From: Mytilus trossulus
Taxonomy: Eukaryota > Mollusca > Bivalvia > Mytilida > Mytilidae
Reading direction: 5' to 3'
Length of the DNA stretch: 64,000 nt
Assembly: GCF_036588685.1 (NCBI RefSeq)
Contig: NC_086375.1
Location: 52,832,955-52,896,954 of the forward strand
The stretch's first letter is position 1; every line of letters starts with the position of its first letter. The notes under the pieces are model-generated. The model saw only the letters and a program-made list of their open reading frames with translations. It had not been told where the DNA came from and did no database searches. The position numbers and the translations under genes are program-made. Below, one piece after another: positions 1 to 13,500 of the stretch.

Positions 1-591
1 ATGCTAGTTTAAAAAAAACGAGATAATAATCAGAAAAAAGAATACTTAAAATGCCCCTAAAAGGTTTATGCATGGTTTAACATATATATATGTGATACAG
101 CTTGTAGTGGAATTTTGAGGTTATTTAATTTTTATCTTATATTTTCATCTATACTTTATTTTCAATTATCTTATACACACACTACATGTAGGGTATGAAT
201 TATCAGTTATAACTTGATGTCAACTATTAAAGATGCATCATAAAAGATTCATTTATTTTATTGTTATGCCTCACTTTTTTGTTGTTTTGCAAAAATTTAG
301 TTAATCCTTGTAGGTTTAATGGAAAATGGTATGTGCATCCAGTCGTTATTTTATCTGTCTTTGTCTGTTTGTCCACTCTATAGAATTTTTTGGTCAAGGT
401 ATTTAAACATGGAGTTGAATGAACATCAGTTTGAGACCTAGAGCATATGTCATTTTGATGTTAACTCCCTTAATTGAATGCCATGGAAATGTGATAATGT
501 GAAACCTGTGAATTCTCAGGTTAAAGCATTAGTTACTTGATTGATACCTTCATTCACGTATTGTTCAATGTTTTATTTACTGTAATTCTAG

Positions 592-2277
592 GACCTACAA
601 CAAATACCACAAAGTAGCAGACAGAGCAGAGGTAGATGAACCATTATTTTATTCATCTCCAAGTAAGTTTATTTACTTTCAATATATCACATTCATATAT
701 GTCCTTTACATATAATAAAGAAGATGTGGTATGATTGCCAATGAGACAAATGTTAACAAGAGGCCAAATGACATGGACATTAACACATATAGGTCACTGT
801 AGGACCTTCAACATTGAGCAAAGCCCATACTACATAGTCCTGTTTTGTGTTTGTATCAACTGAGATAAAAGTAGCATGATATTAAGCATATTGATGTTAT
901 TAAGTTTCTGTCTGCCATTTGTTCATTGTCATTCAACTTATTTTCATTGTTTAGCAACTGCTTAAATTCTGACCGCCTGGAAGTAACCTGAAAGTGGCGC
1001 TAAAAAATGGTGTTAAAAAACATTTGATTAAGGTCTGCTCATTGTAAACAAGCAATGTGTTGGTATACATTAACTGTAACTAAAAGATCCTAGTATTTTA
1101 TAGTCTTCAGTGTGGTTACTTTATTTATTTCAGAAGCAGCTGATCCAACAATGATATCAGAGGACATGGAAAGGAGGGTGAAGACAGGTGCTTCATTTGG
1201 TGGTTAGTATTGTATTTTGTACAGGGATCTTGGAATCATAATCTGTGATCATCATAGTTGTCATGATTGTTATCGATAAATTTTCCGAGAAATCAACAGG
1301 AAGTAGCTGTTATCATGAAAATTTTGTAATACACTTATTAAAACAGCTATAGTTTTTAACTTCTGGATGGTAACTTGAGAAATGAAATTGAGAATGGAAA
1401 TGGGGAATGTGTTAAAGAGACAACAACCCAACCATAGTAAAAAAAACTACAGCAGAAGGTTTTTAGATCGATCAAGTTCTCTGAACACAATTCCATTTAA
1501 GTTTCATATTTTGTTTATGCAGAGTTATTCCCCTTGATAGTGTAAGAAATATCTCATCAGCTGGTTTTAATGTGACCTGTTGAGTTGCAACATCATCCAA
1601 AGCAGATTTCATACATTAACAGCATTTTGTTAAAAGTAAGTCCCAACCCATCCATTAAGAAATAGCTAATACAATGTATTGCTCTTATTTATATTATATA
1701 AGCATGGAGATCTGTTTCCTATTGACTCATTAAATTTAGCAATTTTTCAAGAATGTTTATTTGTTAAGAATTTGGATAGTGTACTCTATATATATATATA
1801 TAGTCAAAGTACCTCAATTGATTCTTAATACATAATTAGGAAAATTAGTACCATAGGTATTAGATTTAAAAAAAAAATGCCCTTACATGTATATACAAGT
1901 ACATGTAATAAATTCAATTCATTAAGGATTACTATTTTAATACTTAATATTTACTCTTATGTTATATTTCAGACAATCCTTTCAGTAGAGCAAAGCGATA
2001 CCCTTTAACACATTCAGTAGGAAATCGTATTCCAGCAGCAACAATGACCAGATCGATGACTTCCTTGAGCTACACAACACGACCAATACATGCTGAATAT
2101 GACATTGAAGATGATTTTATATCATACCCCTCAATACCCAGAACTCACATGCCGTACTCTGCACTACGGAATCAAGTAAAACGAGGCTGGGAAGGGGCAC
2201 ACTATGTAAGAGAAATGTCTGTAGGAACAGGAAGAGACTCGATGAAGTTTAGTCAATGGAATGATGTTTCGCCATAA
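592..2277 (+). CDS. 3' end of an unidentified gene (three terminal exons)
   Basis: Three exons join in phase: 592-662, 1134-1202 and 1973-2277. Each is bounded by AG/GT, and the last ends in TAA. They give about 147 C-terminal residues. The first exon reads through YHKVADRAEVDEPLF, the second through DPTMISEDMERRVKTGASFG. The last is rich in Arg, Ser, Thr and Tyr, and ends in MKFSQWNDVSP. There is no signal peptide, membrane segment or Cys cluster, so a soluble intracellular protein is likely. I do not recognise the family. EVDEPLF resembles an EVDE-LF motif near the N terminus of the ciliary protein CFAP45, but here it lies near the C terminus, so I do not use that name. Exon 592 begins in mid-codon, so more exons lie to the left, outside the window or unrecognised. 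Confidence 0.6.
714..842 (+). repeat. Dispersed mussel repeat, 'TGCCAATGAGACAA' family
   Basis: It carries GTGGTATGATTGCCAATGAG and, downstream, a tract ending near AGCAAAGCCCATAC. The same core recurs at 6068-6180 and 46198-46330 on this strand, and on the other strand at 9240-9300, 21494-21612, 41905-42058 and 54795-54965. I recognise it as a very common Mytilus SINE- or MITE-like repeat; that identity is from memory. This copy lies in the intron between exons 592-662 and 1134-1202. Confidence 0.6.
1384..1445 (+). repeat. Dispersed mussel repeat, 'GAGACAACAACC' family, short fragment
   Basis: A GAGAATGGAAATGGGGAATG stretch followed by AAAGAGACAACAACCC. The same head is at 35708-35775, and longer related copies are at 7900-8170 (+), 31740-32340 (-) and 55200-55625 (-). 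It is intronic. Confidence 0.5.
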
Positions 2278-5200
2278 TTTTATTTTAGTTTATATTATAC
2301 TATGGTGCACAGTATTATTTAATTAAAATTGGTTTTAAGTTTCTTCAACTCAGAAATGTCAAGCCTATGCTGCATGCATTTAGTAGTAAAATTAAATGAT
2401 AGTTTAGATCATGGATAAAATTCAATTGATTTATGGATTTGTGTATGTGTTATCCACATTAAAAAGGTTAAATTATTAATGTGACAAGATTGCTCTTTTT
2501 CTAAATCCTACCAAGCATGCAAAAAGTAACAATTTTAGAAAAAGTTTTAAATATACAAATATTGTTAAACCTGTGAGTTTTTCATACACAGAATATCTTC
2601 TTCAAATTAAGAATTTACTCTTTTATATTCACCTGAGTCAATTGACTATTTGGATTTTGAAAAAAATAAGTAAATAGAATCAAATGTACTTTAAAATCAT
2701 GCACAGACTTGTTGACATCTTTTGAATTTATGAGTCAACGTATATTGATGAATATTAGGTTAATTAGTCGGTTTTAAGTGCCACAATGATGTTGTAGGAC
2801 TTGTTCTTAAAGTATTTGCCCCCTAGTGATTGCTGTAATTGGGCATTTGAAACAATGTTATGAATGATATTCACCTGAAAACCTTTTGTTTAAAAGATAC
2901 CATTGGCATGTTATAAATTAAGGAAAAAAATGTGTTAAATGCATCTCAAAATCTGTATGTATATTATTTTGTTCTAAATTTACTATCCACAAAATGTCAG
3001 CAGAGATCATAGGAAGTCATTCATATTCTAAGTTTTAATTTTTGGAATGTTATAATTCACAAGTTAGAAACTTGTGGTTATTCTCATGAATAAATTGACT
3101 ATGTATCATAAATTAAACATTATTTGTTTAAAGAAAATATTTTGCACTTTTAAAAAAACCTCCAGGGGCAATTACTTGTCATTCTATAAATTCAGGAAGT
3201 GTTTGTTATTGTGATTTTGTCATTTTGGATTACTGTAAAATGCAATTTTAGTTTTGCTCAATTGAGAAAAATCTTGTATAATTCATATGAAAAAATTCAA
3301 AATGCTAGTTTGAATTATTGTTATTATAATAACCTTGTCTCATTTTTCCAAATAATAAAAACATCGCAATGTTTTCTGAATTTACAGTAACATGAAAAAT
3401 ATCAACAGTGCAATTCACTGCTATATCAGTAAATAAATATGCATCAAAGACATTTAACAAAATTTTAATAAACAAATCATGATAAATGATTAGCTGGACA
3501 AAATAAAGACTTGAGGGTAAATAGAGAAATCCTTAATTAAGTGCAATTTCGATTTTTTTTTTTTTTAATACTGAAGATGAAGAATCAAATGGTTTAAATA
3601 GTATATTCATGTTACATTCTACTCATCAATTTAGCATAAGACTAGTATAAAGACATAAAATTATTGAAACATAATAGTTGTCTATATATACTACTAAATT
3701 AAGAGACTAGTATTTATATAAGCAAAAAAACTCATGTTTACTTTTTTAACGAATCGTTTAGGTGACATTATTCAAAGCTCACTGTTTTATATGAACAGTT
3801 AAATATCATATAAGGCTCACATTTTGTACGAAAAGTTTTAGGTGACATAATTCAAGGCTCACATTTTTATATGAAAATTTTTAGGTGACATTTTATATAG
3901 ATCACATTTTTATTGTAAGTATGTTTTATTTCAGTACAATATATATCCCATTTATTATTCCTTACAATTTAGTTATGATTTGTATATGAATATACACTCT
4001 ACTATAAATTTCTGTGATAAAAACCTTTAATGATAAGGTTGGATACATTAAGTATTTCATTATTTCATTATTTGTTGTGGTAAACATGCTTTGTAAAAAA
4101 TAATTTTAAAATGAAGAAAAAGATACCCTTCAATACCAAAGTTTGAAATATATTGCACAATGGGAATTGATTATATACAGATAAAGTCATACATTTTTAT
4201 TTAAATTTCAATTTACACACATTTGTGACATACTATCCTTAAACATGTGGAACTTTGTTATTAGAATTATGTTATTTTTCATATGGCATTTTCATCATTG
4301 TATATTTTTATGGGGGAAAAGGGAGTGTATGTCTTTCAGTTTTTGAAATAACTGAGTTTGCAATATTTGTTTTATGTACTAAGGTGGCAGAAATAAGATA
4401 AAACAATTGCTGTGATAATTTGTTTTTGATTTTTATTGTTCAGTTTACTTTTCCAATATTGTCAAGTACTGTTTTTAATTGTTGAAGTTTTCTGTAGTTT
4501 TTTTTTGGTCTTTTTGACAATGAATTTTAATTTGGAATTTTTTACCAAATTTTTAATTATATTAACTACTATAAATGATTTATTGATGAATTACACATTT
4601 TGTAAAGATATTTTCATGTGTGTTTTACATGTTATCTTGTAAATTATATACCCTGATTAGTATAAGATAAGTGTTTACCATCACAACCTCCACAACGATT
4701 TTTTGTTCTACCTAAAACATATCAAAGATTATCTCCTGAAATCAATTGATGAAATGCTTTTTTGTTAACATAATTCAAGATGGGCACCAGTTACATAAAG
4801 AAACAAAAAGAAAAAAGAAACAAGAAAGACTTTTATCAGTGGCAGGAAAACTCTCACAAAAATGGAAATAGTGATTAGTAATTCAAAAGATGGGGTATAT
4901 GATTATAAAAGCATGTTTTATATCCCCACTTTCTGAGTTGGTTGTAAACTAGAATGACCTGGTCAGTGTGTATGTTTGTCGGACCCTGTAATAATCTTAA
5001 CAATTGTTTCAGCTTCAGTGTTAAGGAATGATTTAATAATAAGTCAAAAACTTCCTGTTCTATGATACTTTGTTTTTATATAAGACCCATTAAGGAAAGA
5101 ATGTTTGTCCATGTCTTAATTAGAAACTACATAGTATTATTATTTGCATGACACACTTTTTTCACACTTTTATTCATGATAACAGAATTAGAAAACATTT

Positions 5201-5420
5201 ACTAAATATTTATGAGCATTAGAACTATTTTTATAGAAATGTTTTATTTTACACATATCTAGTATTTTAGAACACCTGCTTCAATTATTTATTTTTAGGA
5301 AATAGTTTACATTGTTACTGTAGTCATTGTTATATTCTACTGATGTTATTTATTTGTTTATAATATTGCATGTTTTAATGTTCAGGAAAAAATAAACTAT
5401 GTTTATGCTTTTACTTTATT
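2278..5420 (+). other. AT-rich 3' flank, possible long 3' UTR
   Basis: No convincing coding exon on either strand. The stretch is very AT-rich, with many ATTTA and AATAAA-type motifs; one AATAAA near 5389 is followed by T-rich sequence and could be a poly(A) signal. It may be a long 3' UTR of the gene ending at 2277, or plain intergenic DNA. The short open frames near 3199 and 4436 are low-complexity and look accidental. Confidence 0.35.
3755..3905 (+). repeat. Short imperfect tandem repeat with a GGTGACAT core
   Basis: TTTAGGTGACAT occurs three times (about 3761, 3841 and 3884). Each is followed by variants of ATTCAAGGCTCACATTTTTA. The spacing is irregular (80 and 43 bp), so this is a small decayed tandem duplication. 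Confidence 0.5.
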
Positions 5421-6067
5421 TTTCTGTCTTGATTTATTATTGAAATGACACAGCCTTGAAGGTCATATTTGATATCAAAACTTATAACTACTCATTTTTG
5501 AGGTCTTATATATTTTTGTCTTACTGGTATTCTTATGGCTTTCTCTGAAGCGAGTTTAACTTAGATAGATAGTTTCTGTGTAGGCTGTAACCTTCTATTA
5601 TATAATGTGCCTTGTTGGATAGAAATCGACCAAATGCACATACATATATCAAACTTTGACAGGTTTTTTAACATTTAGATATGTAGTAAAAGATGAATTT
5701 TGATCCTTTTTGTTTGGTTCTTATACACTTTGGATGTGGACAATTTATTACAGCGATTATGTTCAGTAGATTAAGGCCCCACAACATTACATTAGTAACA
5801 GTGGATGCTTTTGAAATCAGTTAATTAGGTTTTTTTAACTTTTAATTCATTATCAGATGTGCCATAAAAGTATAGATTAGCATCACCATACATTTACTTG
5901 CTAGCATACCAGCTTATTTAAATTAATTTCTGGAATGTGACCAGACACAAATTATAATTTATTTTTAAATCTAGGTTTAGTGGTTTTTCATTCAAAGTTT
6001 TTTACTTGGGGTTTTCGAATTGAAATATAAAAAAATCACAAAACTGCCAATCTTGTTATTCAACTTT

Positions 6068-6185
6068 AGAAAAGTGCGATTGCAACGGAGACAACTATTC
6101 ACCAGAGTTCAAAGTAAGTGGATGTATAGTAAACCATATGGCCTTCAAAAATGTTTGTATAAGGCACTGCTATGAAAAATGTGAA
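6068..6185 (+). repeat. Dispersed mussel repeat, 'GAGACAACTATTCACCAGAG' copy
   Basis: Contains GGAGACAACTATTCACCAGA and GTAAACCATATGGCCTTCAA, both hallmarks of the repeat family also found at 714-842 and in reverse at 41905-42058. Confidence 0.6.
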
Positions 6186-7249
6186 ACAATTCAAACGAGA
6201 AAAGTATCAGCATAACATAAAACAAAACATATATTACAGACTTGCAAAATAATACATGTTAAAATGTTATTTTCAATTCAGTGGTCAGTGATTTGGAACT
6301 AACATGTTCATCTACATAGTTTCCTTGAATTCTTCGTTGAAACATTTAGAATTTATTTAGAATTTAATATGTGATTCAGGTTCCAACTCCTTCTAGTACA
6401 GTTTACCTTAGGTCGTTTTATTTATCCTTTGCTACTGTCGCTGATATTTGCCGAATATACCTGAATTAGATTTTCTCTTTTGCACCGGAAGTTTGAGCAT
6501 GAAACACTATACATGCTATATTCGTACAGTGTAAGAACAAACTAAACTTATTTGACAAGCTTTAGTAATAGAGAGAAAAGTGAGTCGTACTGTGAACAAA
6601 TATATGTATTCTTAAATGAAATCTTGAAAATTTGATTAGTAACCAAAACTAAACTGCGACATTAACAGTAATTTGGGCATACCCGTTCGACTAGTACTCC
6701 AACAGAAGCAGGATACTAGTTTATCACTTTGTGTTATATGTACAATTGTATTTGTATATATATATATATATATTAGAAAGGTTGATTGGCGGACAAAAAG
6801 ATATACTCAACTGGAATAGTAAGTGAAGAAATAAGTCCTAGAAAGAAATAACATTTGAGGTATGATCAAACTTTCCCTTTCGTGTTTTAGTTTTCATGTG
6901 AACAATCTTAACACCATCCAAGAAACATACTACAAAACTCAAATATTGACTGAGAGCCGTTTTCCTAAATGATTGAAAGAGGTTCTATTTGCGCAGGAAA
7001 GTTATCTGCATATTTTAGTGACACTTTTCCCAACTTTTCATACTTATCTGAAGTAAGGTACACAAGTGTGAATACTTTGACTTTCAAGATTAAAAGCATT
7101 TATTGATTTTTTCCTTTCGATCAGAGCAGTGCTATAAATACCAGTACTTGATTGTATGTCATCCAGTGGAAAGGCGAAATCTACCGACATTATTGATTTT
7201 AAGAGGGACAAAGAAGATACCAGACTCATAAAACGAAAATAAACAACGT

Positions 7250-7690
7250 CATAGCTAAACATGAAAAAGACAAAAAGACAAGCAATAGTACACATGACAC
7301 AACATAGAAACTAAAGAATAAGCAACACGATCCCCACCAAAAACTAGGGGTGATCTCAGGTGCTCCGGAAGGGTAAACAAATCCTACTATAGATCTATAT
7401 ATGGTACCCGTCGTGTTGCTCATGATATTACAAATCATGGGAATAGTCTAATTCGGTAGGTCACATTCATGAAAGGTAAAGGGGATTAAGGTTATGACGT
7501 CAGAAACATATCCGATATAATTTGTGAAACGGTTATTCCATAACGGTCAACCAACTCGTAATCATCCACTAATGGCGTCTGTAAAATTTACGAAGAGATG
7601 ATTTCAACTTCACCATTTGCATCCTCCTCTATGAAACTAATTCAATTCTATCTATTTAGTCCATCAAATCAAATAAAAACGTCCTATAAT
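7250..7690 (+). repeat. Long dispersed mussel repeat (about 440 bp)
   Basis: Shows the string GGTGATCTCAGGTGCTCCGG, then TACCCGTCGTGTTGCTCATG, AACGGTTATTCCATAACGG and GATGATTTCAACTTCACCAT. I know these as consecutive pieces of one abundant Mytilus repeat. It explains the short antisense open frames here, which I do not annotate as genes. Confidence 0.6.
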
Positions 7691-7899
7691 ACCATTATAC
7701 TAGTACCATGAAAAATGAATTGGGAGGATATCAACTCGAATCACCCCCTCCACACGGACCTTTACTTGCTGTAAAAAAAAATATATAAAACTTGAGACCT
7801 TAAAAAACGTAACTGCATGAACAAAGTAAACAAAAACTTCTAGACTATTGTGAATTCTGACGGGGAGGTAACAAAATAAGTCTATGCACGAGCAAATGA

Positions 7900-8170
7900 T
7901 TGAGTAAAATCGAGAATGGAAGTTGAGATGAGGCAACAACCATACTAAAGAGCAAAAAACAGACGAAGGCCATCAACGGGACTCGAACACAGCTAGAAAA
8001 TCCCGTACCTGTTCAGTGACGATGGACGTCATACTAAACCAAAAAAAACATATAAATATACTTAAATAAAAAAACATATAACACTAACAAAATCAGGAGG
8101 CTCCTGATTTGGGACGTACGCAAAAATGCGGTGGGGTTTAACATGTTTAGCGAGATCCCAAACCTCCCCA
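7900..8170 (+). repeat. Dispersed mussel repeat, 'GAGACAACAACC' family, long copy
   Basis: Runs from GAATGGAAGTTGAGATGAGG through GAAGGCCATCAACGGGACTC and GACGGACGTCATAC-like sequence to CAGGAGGCTCCTGATTTGGG and TTTAACATGTTTAGCGAGAT. The reverse-complement counterpart is at 31990-32340 and a diverged one at 55480-55625. Confidence 0.6.
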
Positions 8171-10427
8171 ATATTGGAGTGACTTCATACGAGAAGCATA
8201 TATATAAAGTATAACAATATTACAGGATATGTGTTTCTGATACGACCAACGCTATTTTTTGGCAAAAACAAATAGTGTTCATATTGGTCAGATTTTGGAA
8301 GAAGTTAAGTTAACAAAATTTAAAGGTTTTAAAATATAAGATTATTTGATATTTCGTTTGTGTAAATTCGGCTCACATATGTGCATATATAGACCATATC
8401 AAAATCGAATTTTTGGAGCACTCACACTACATATAAAAATGTAACGGCTTCTGGTAAATGTCTTGCAAGATGTCCAATGTCGGATTTTGCCGTTTTTTAC
8501 AAATAAATTGTCATTTGCAACGTTATTTATTAAAAATTCAGATCAGTTGCATGCTAAATAGTCCTTTTCCGTAATTGTGCTTTATCTTACAAAACAGCTA
8601 CATACTTTTTGATTACTTGCGTAGTCGAAACGACTTCGTGTCTTGCAAGTTTGTCCACTGGACGATTTTCGTACGTTTTCAACACCGTCGATTCTGGGTA
8701 CGCTATTTATGGTGGATCATCTGTATATATAGTTTTTCAGATAGAATTTTCTTGAAAGTCAGATACTATCAACAAGACCACAAAGCATCATAAAAAAAAT
8801 CCGATGACTTGGTTTGTTCGTTTAGATGAGGTTATAAATTGTGAAAAAGTTTTGTATCACAAGAGGAAATTATCTTTATCAAATTTTCTAATTTGGAAAG
8901 CGTAAACTGACTGCGATTTTTTAATTTTTTTTATTTCTCTGCAATAAGATTCATGTGTTTAGAATTGAAAGTGAAATAAAATTAGGCCTAAAGCGTTGCT
9001 ATATACCTCTCCACATCATGCAAAGACATATGTAGACATATGAGATGAATTATAATTAACCTTTTTTTTCTGACAATCGTTTCATTTCATAATCTAATTG
9101 TACCACTGTTAAAGAAAGTATAGTGAATTTTATAAGCAAGACCCGTTTAACTTGTTATTTTCGGGGGAAAACATATATTTTAGCAAAATATATATCCTCC
9201 TCCTTTTCGGATCTAAAGGGGAAAACATTGCACTTTAATACGTTTTATGTCAATTGATCTCTGGTAGAGAGTTGTCTCATTGGCACTCATTATACCATAT
9301 ATATCTTCTCATTTCATAAAGATATGCATTATCAAAATACGATACATTTTGTTCAGTGTTTGTTGCTTACGTTACCTTCATTGGGAAATATTCGATGCAT
9401 ATTCAGTACAACATAACATTTTAGGATCCATATTGATGTGCAAAACAAAAATTGCAAGCGAAATACAAAACTTATTCAAAATTATCGGTAATCGCCGTAA
9501 AACTTAAAAAGACGTTACCATTTGAGACGCAATATCGTGCTTAACGTCTGTGTTATCAATGTTATATATTAAGCTCTGAATGTGCTGAGGAATAGATTAC
9601 CATTAGCTGTATTTGGAAAACCTTTACGAATTTTTGTCATCAATGCTCTTCAACTTCGTAATTGTTTTTTGTTTTTTTTAACATTTTTTTATCTGAGCGT
9701 CACCAATTAGTATTTTTAAGACGATCGAGCGTCTGGCGTAAATACAAAATTTGATCCTGGTTTCTGTGATGAGTTTATTTGTTACATAATAATAATGCTT
9801 TTTAGAGTGTTTCTCTAGCTGCGTTTTCTGTGATTCGGAACTAACATTCTTTTTAACATATTCTAAATTCACAGTTGATACACATAAAAATTATTTTGAA
9901 ATTGAAAATATCTACCAAGCAATACTTCGACATTGATTAACGTGCAAGGCTAGTAATCATTTCAAATTTAAAAAAAAATCACAAATGAATGTGGGTTGTT
10001 CAAATCTTATAAACATTTGAAGCAATACAAAATCTTGTCCTTTAAAGAAACGTTAACATTGGTTTATCTTTACACAAACATTAAGTAGAGGATCTAGTTC
10101 TGAAAGTGAATTTAGTGAAAACATGTTATTGTCGATGTTGTTTTGTCCAGTATAATAAATTGTCACTCATTATAGATATTCAACAGATAAACAAATTAAG
10201 GTCATATACGGTTTAGTCCAATATTCCCATGTTGTCCTTATTATTGAATTAAACGTATATGTATGAATAAAAGGTCATGCACTGTACTATCTAGGAGGAA
10301 GCCATGACATAAATACCAACAACAATCATACTGATAACATCTTGACGTCTACGAATCAAAGGAATCCGGATTTATACACCTTAGTTCTATAGACTTTCAT
10401 ATTTCACGAATGAATGATACTTTTATC

Positions 10428-10444
10428 TATAAATAGTATAAATA
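10428..10444 (+). promoter_or_regulatory. Paired TATA-like boxes of the astacin-MAM gene
   Basis: TATAAATA occurs twice, at 10428-10435 and 10437-10444, about 90-105 bp upstream of the ATG at 10534. That allows a short 5' UTR starting near 10460-10475. This is consistent with a strongly expressed, tissue-specific secreted-protein gene; no transcript confirms it. Confidence 0.5.
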
Positions 10445-10533
10445 GTAACCCCGACCAAGGGAAAAGCCATATGTTTCCTTGATAAGACACACTGAACTTT
10501 GAACAATTTCACTTTACGAACAAGAATACAACG

Positions 10534-13500
10534 ATGAAGTCAATAACTTCCATCGTTCTTGGATTGTCCCTATTGGGTCTACTTAGGGCTACACCACTAC
10601 CAGAGGTATTTCATAATTTCAAATAACGTTCATTTTTGGTCATAATTTAGCGTTGTGGAAAAAAGATTATACAAAGACGTGACATTAGTACGAATGTAGC
10701 GATCTTATCATACAATTTAAAAAAAAAAAGGTAAATGCTTCACATTTTCATTCCCTACGATTACGCTATGGAAAATATTCGTAAAACTAGTTTAAAAGTT
10801 AAATTCTACAGAAGTACCAATTAAAAGACACTGAGAAATGCGGAATAGTCAAGGAATCTATAAGTTTGACAAAGAGTCATGTTAACGATAGGTTTAAAGA
10901 AGAACAGAATATATATTAAATATATAAAACAAAAGGTTATATAGGATCTCAAATTGAACAATATTAATGGTGTTGAATTGAATATCAGATTCCTATTTAT
11001 AATTATATAAAACATTCACTGTAATCATTGTATGTTTGTCTTTCAGGTACAAGTGGAACTTCTAGGTAACGTAGTGTTTGCTCTTTTAAACAATATAGAT
11101 ACACAATAATTAACTTGTAAATACATTTTCTTATGTTTTTCGAAAATATAAATCATGTCCTGTTATTTATTTGGAATTAATAAATATTGTAGAAATATAT
11201 GTGTTGATCGTTTATTCAGTTTAATTTTCTTGGCTTTTCGTAATTACAACATTGATTGTATATATGTTTTACGTTTTTGGTAAACATGATTTTATTTAAA
11301 GAATTTATTGTTATCTTTTTGCCAGAAAGCCCTGTAGACAATCCAGAAGAAACTGAAGGTAAGGCTAATGTATTGTTTGAGTTCTAAAACTAACAATTTG
11401 AAACGAGAAGACCAATAAAACACGGCTTATGTCAGTTATATAACAGAAGACGATTTGCCATGCATGATGAAAATAACCCCTTCTAAGAAATCTTTAATAG
11501 CTTAGCGAAGTGTAAAATTCAGAAAATACTTCTGAAATATGAAAATATAAATTCGAATAACTTTTATTTTATGTATTACAATTTGGTTTTGAAATAAGGC
11601 AAGCAAAAAATATGCAAAAGTAGTATACCGCTGTTCATAAGTCATAAATTGATTGAGAAAACATATCCGTAGTACAAACTAAAACTGAGGGAAACCATCA
11701 ACTATAAGAGGAAAACTACGAAACAACAGAAACATTGGAGTGCAATAAAAGCAAACGACCATGCAACATACATAAAATGTAAGTACTATTACATCATTAA
11801 GTAACACATATATTATCTGCCTTTATTTTATATTTTAGGTTTCTTTGAAGGAGATATAGAACTAGATGGAGAGGTTTGTAGCTGAACAGTTTAAAAGAAA
11901 TTCTTTATATTTTACCTTCGGGACTGCGACACCTAAAAAGAACAAAGTTTCTGTGCGTGAAACCAAATCGTTTATCATAAAAACAACGGCTAAAAGGAGG
12001 CGGGTCAATGAGACATTATATACTTATAAAACAAAAGAGAAAGACATTTAACAATATTGTTTATTCAGGGGGGGAAACATCATTCCATATAGTTAGGGTA
12101 TAGACATATGTTTTCATAGATTACGGTTCAGTTTTAGATTAATTTGATTTATGACATGTAACGATGCAGAATTTTGTCTGTATTTGCTTTTCCGTGTGTT
12201 TGTTACACGTTATTTCTTTAACTAACAAAAAATTAAAAAAAAGTACTAATGTTTCTAAAATATTTCTTTAACTGTTCATATTCTTTTCATATGTTCTCTT
12301 TTAGTCTACATTGTACATTTATACTGCTACTGTTTGACGTTTTCAGACTAGAAATGCAGTTAATACTCATTATTACCGAAGTGCTACATGGCCTAATGGT
12401 ATTGTTCCATATGAAATTGATTCACACTACTGTAAGTTGCTGATTTGTTTAATTTGTTTTAACTTTATTCTAAAACCGGTGTGAAAGATAAATGTGCCAA
12501 AAGGGCATTGTTTAAAGATAACTTTTAAACATAAGTGTTTCTATGCTATTTACAATGAAATACCGGTAGTGGTTACAAATGACACATTTTCTATAAATCT
12601 TTCGTCGGCTCAGGATATCAGCAACTTATTGAGATAACCGTAGCTGTGCTATTCGATATAGTGGGTACACATGAGTTACTTCCAATAAACCTTTTTTTTG
12701 GGGTATCGACAACTCATTAACATAAGCGTATCTAAACTATTAACAATGATATAATGGGTACACATAATGCATATTATATACCTCTTTGATCGGCTTGGGG
12801 ATGTCGACATCTTATAAACATACGCGTACTTACAATTTTATACCGGTACAAGTTACAAATGAAGCAAAACAAGAATAAAACATTGTTGTTAATGAAATAG
12901 GTTTATAGCTCTTAAGCTTTTGTATATACGTGAAAATTAAACAATCCAATGCAGCGAATATTTTTTTCTTTATTTGTACAGCAACAGAAGTAAGAAACAC
13001 ATACTTACAAGCCATGAAGGAAATTGAAGAAGATACAAAAGTACATGGAAAAACATGTGTAAAATTTGTCCCAAAAACAAGTCAGCACCATGATTACATA
13101 TACATTTTACCACAGACTGGGTGAGTAAAAAAGGATATCAATCCTCTTTGAAAAAAATGAATAATACCTCATAACGGTAGTATTAACATTTGCATTTACA
13201 TGAATAGCCTTAATTTTTATGAATAAATAGATTTAGTAAAGACAATTTGTAATTCAAATGTGTATATTGTAGATGTCACTCTCCGGTCGGTCATCACTCT
13301 GGCAGAGGTCTTGTATCTTTAGGACATGGGTGTGAAAGACAAGGAACTGCAATGCACGAATTTTTACATGTTCTGGGATTCTGGCATGAACAAAACCGAT
13401 ATGACAGAGATAAATATGTGACAATCAATTTAAGCAATGTTGTTACAGGTAATTATCTGCATTATTTAACATTACAACATGAAAAAGTAGAAGGTTTATT

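Larger units (their letters stand above)
5421..10420. other. Intergenic region with repeats, no gene seen
   Basis: Apart from the dispersed repeats listed separately and a TA microsatellite near 6755-6772, I found no exon with believable coding character on either strand. Open frames here are short, AT-driven or lie inside repeats (for example 7044-7438). Confidence 0.5.

Noticed and set aside
592..662. CFAP45 assignment from the EVDEPLF motif
   Set aside because: The motif is N-terminal in CFAP45, while here it is close to the C terminus, and nothing else matches.
7044..7438. Antisense membrane-protein-like open frames
   Set aside because: They lie in a known dispersed repeat and have no start or splice context.
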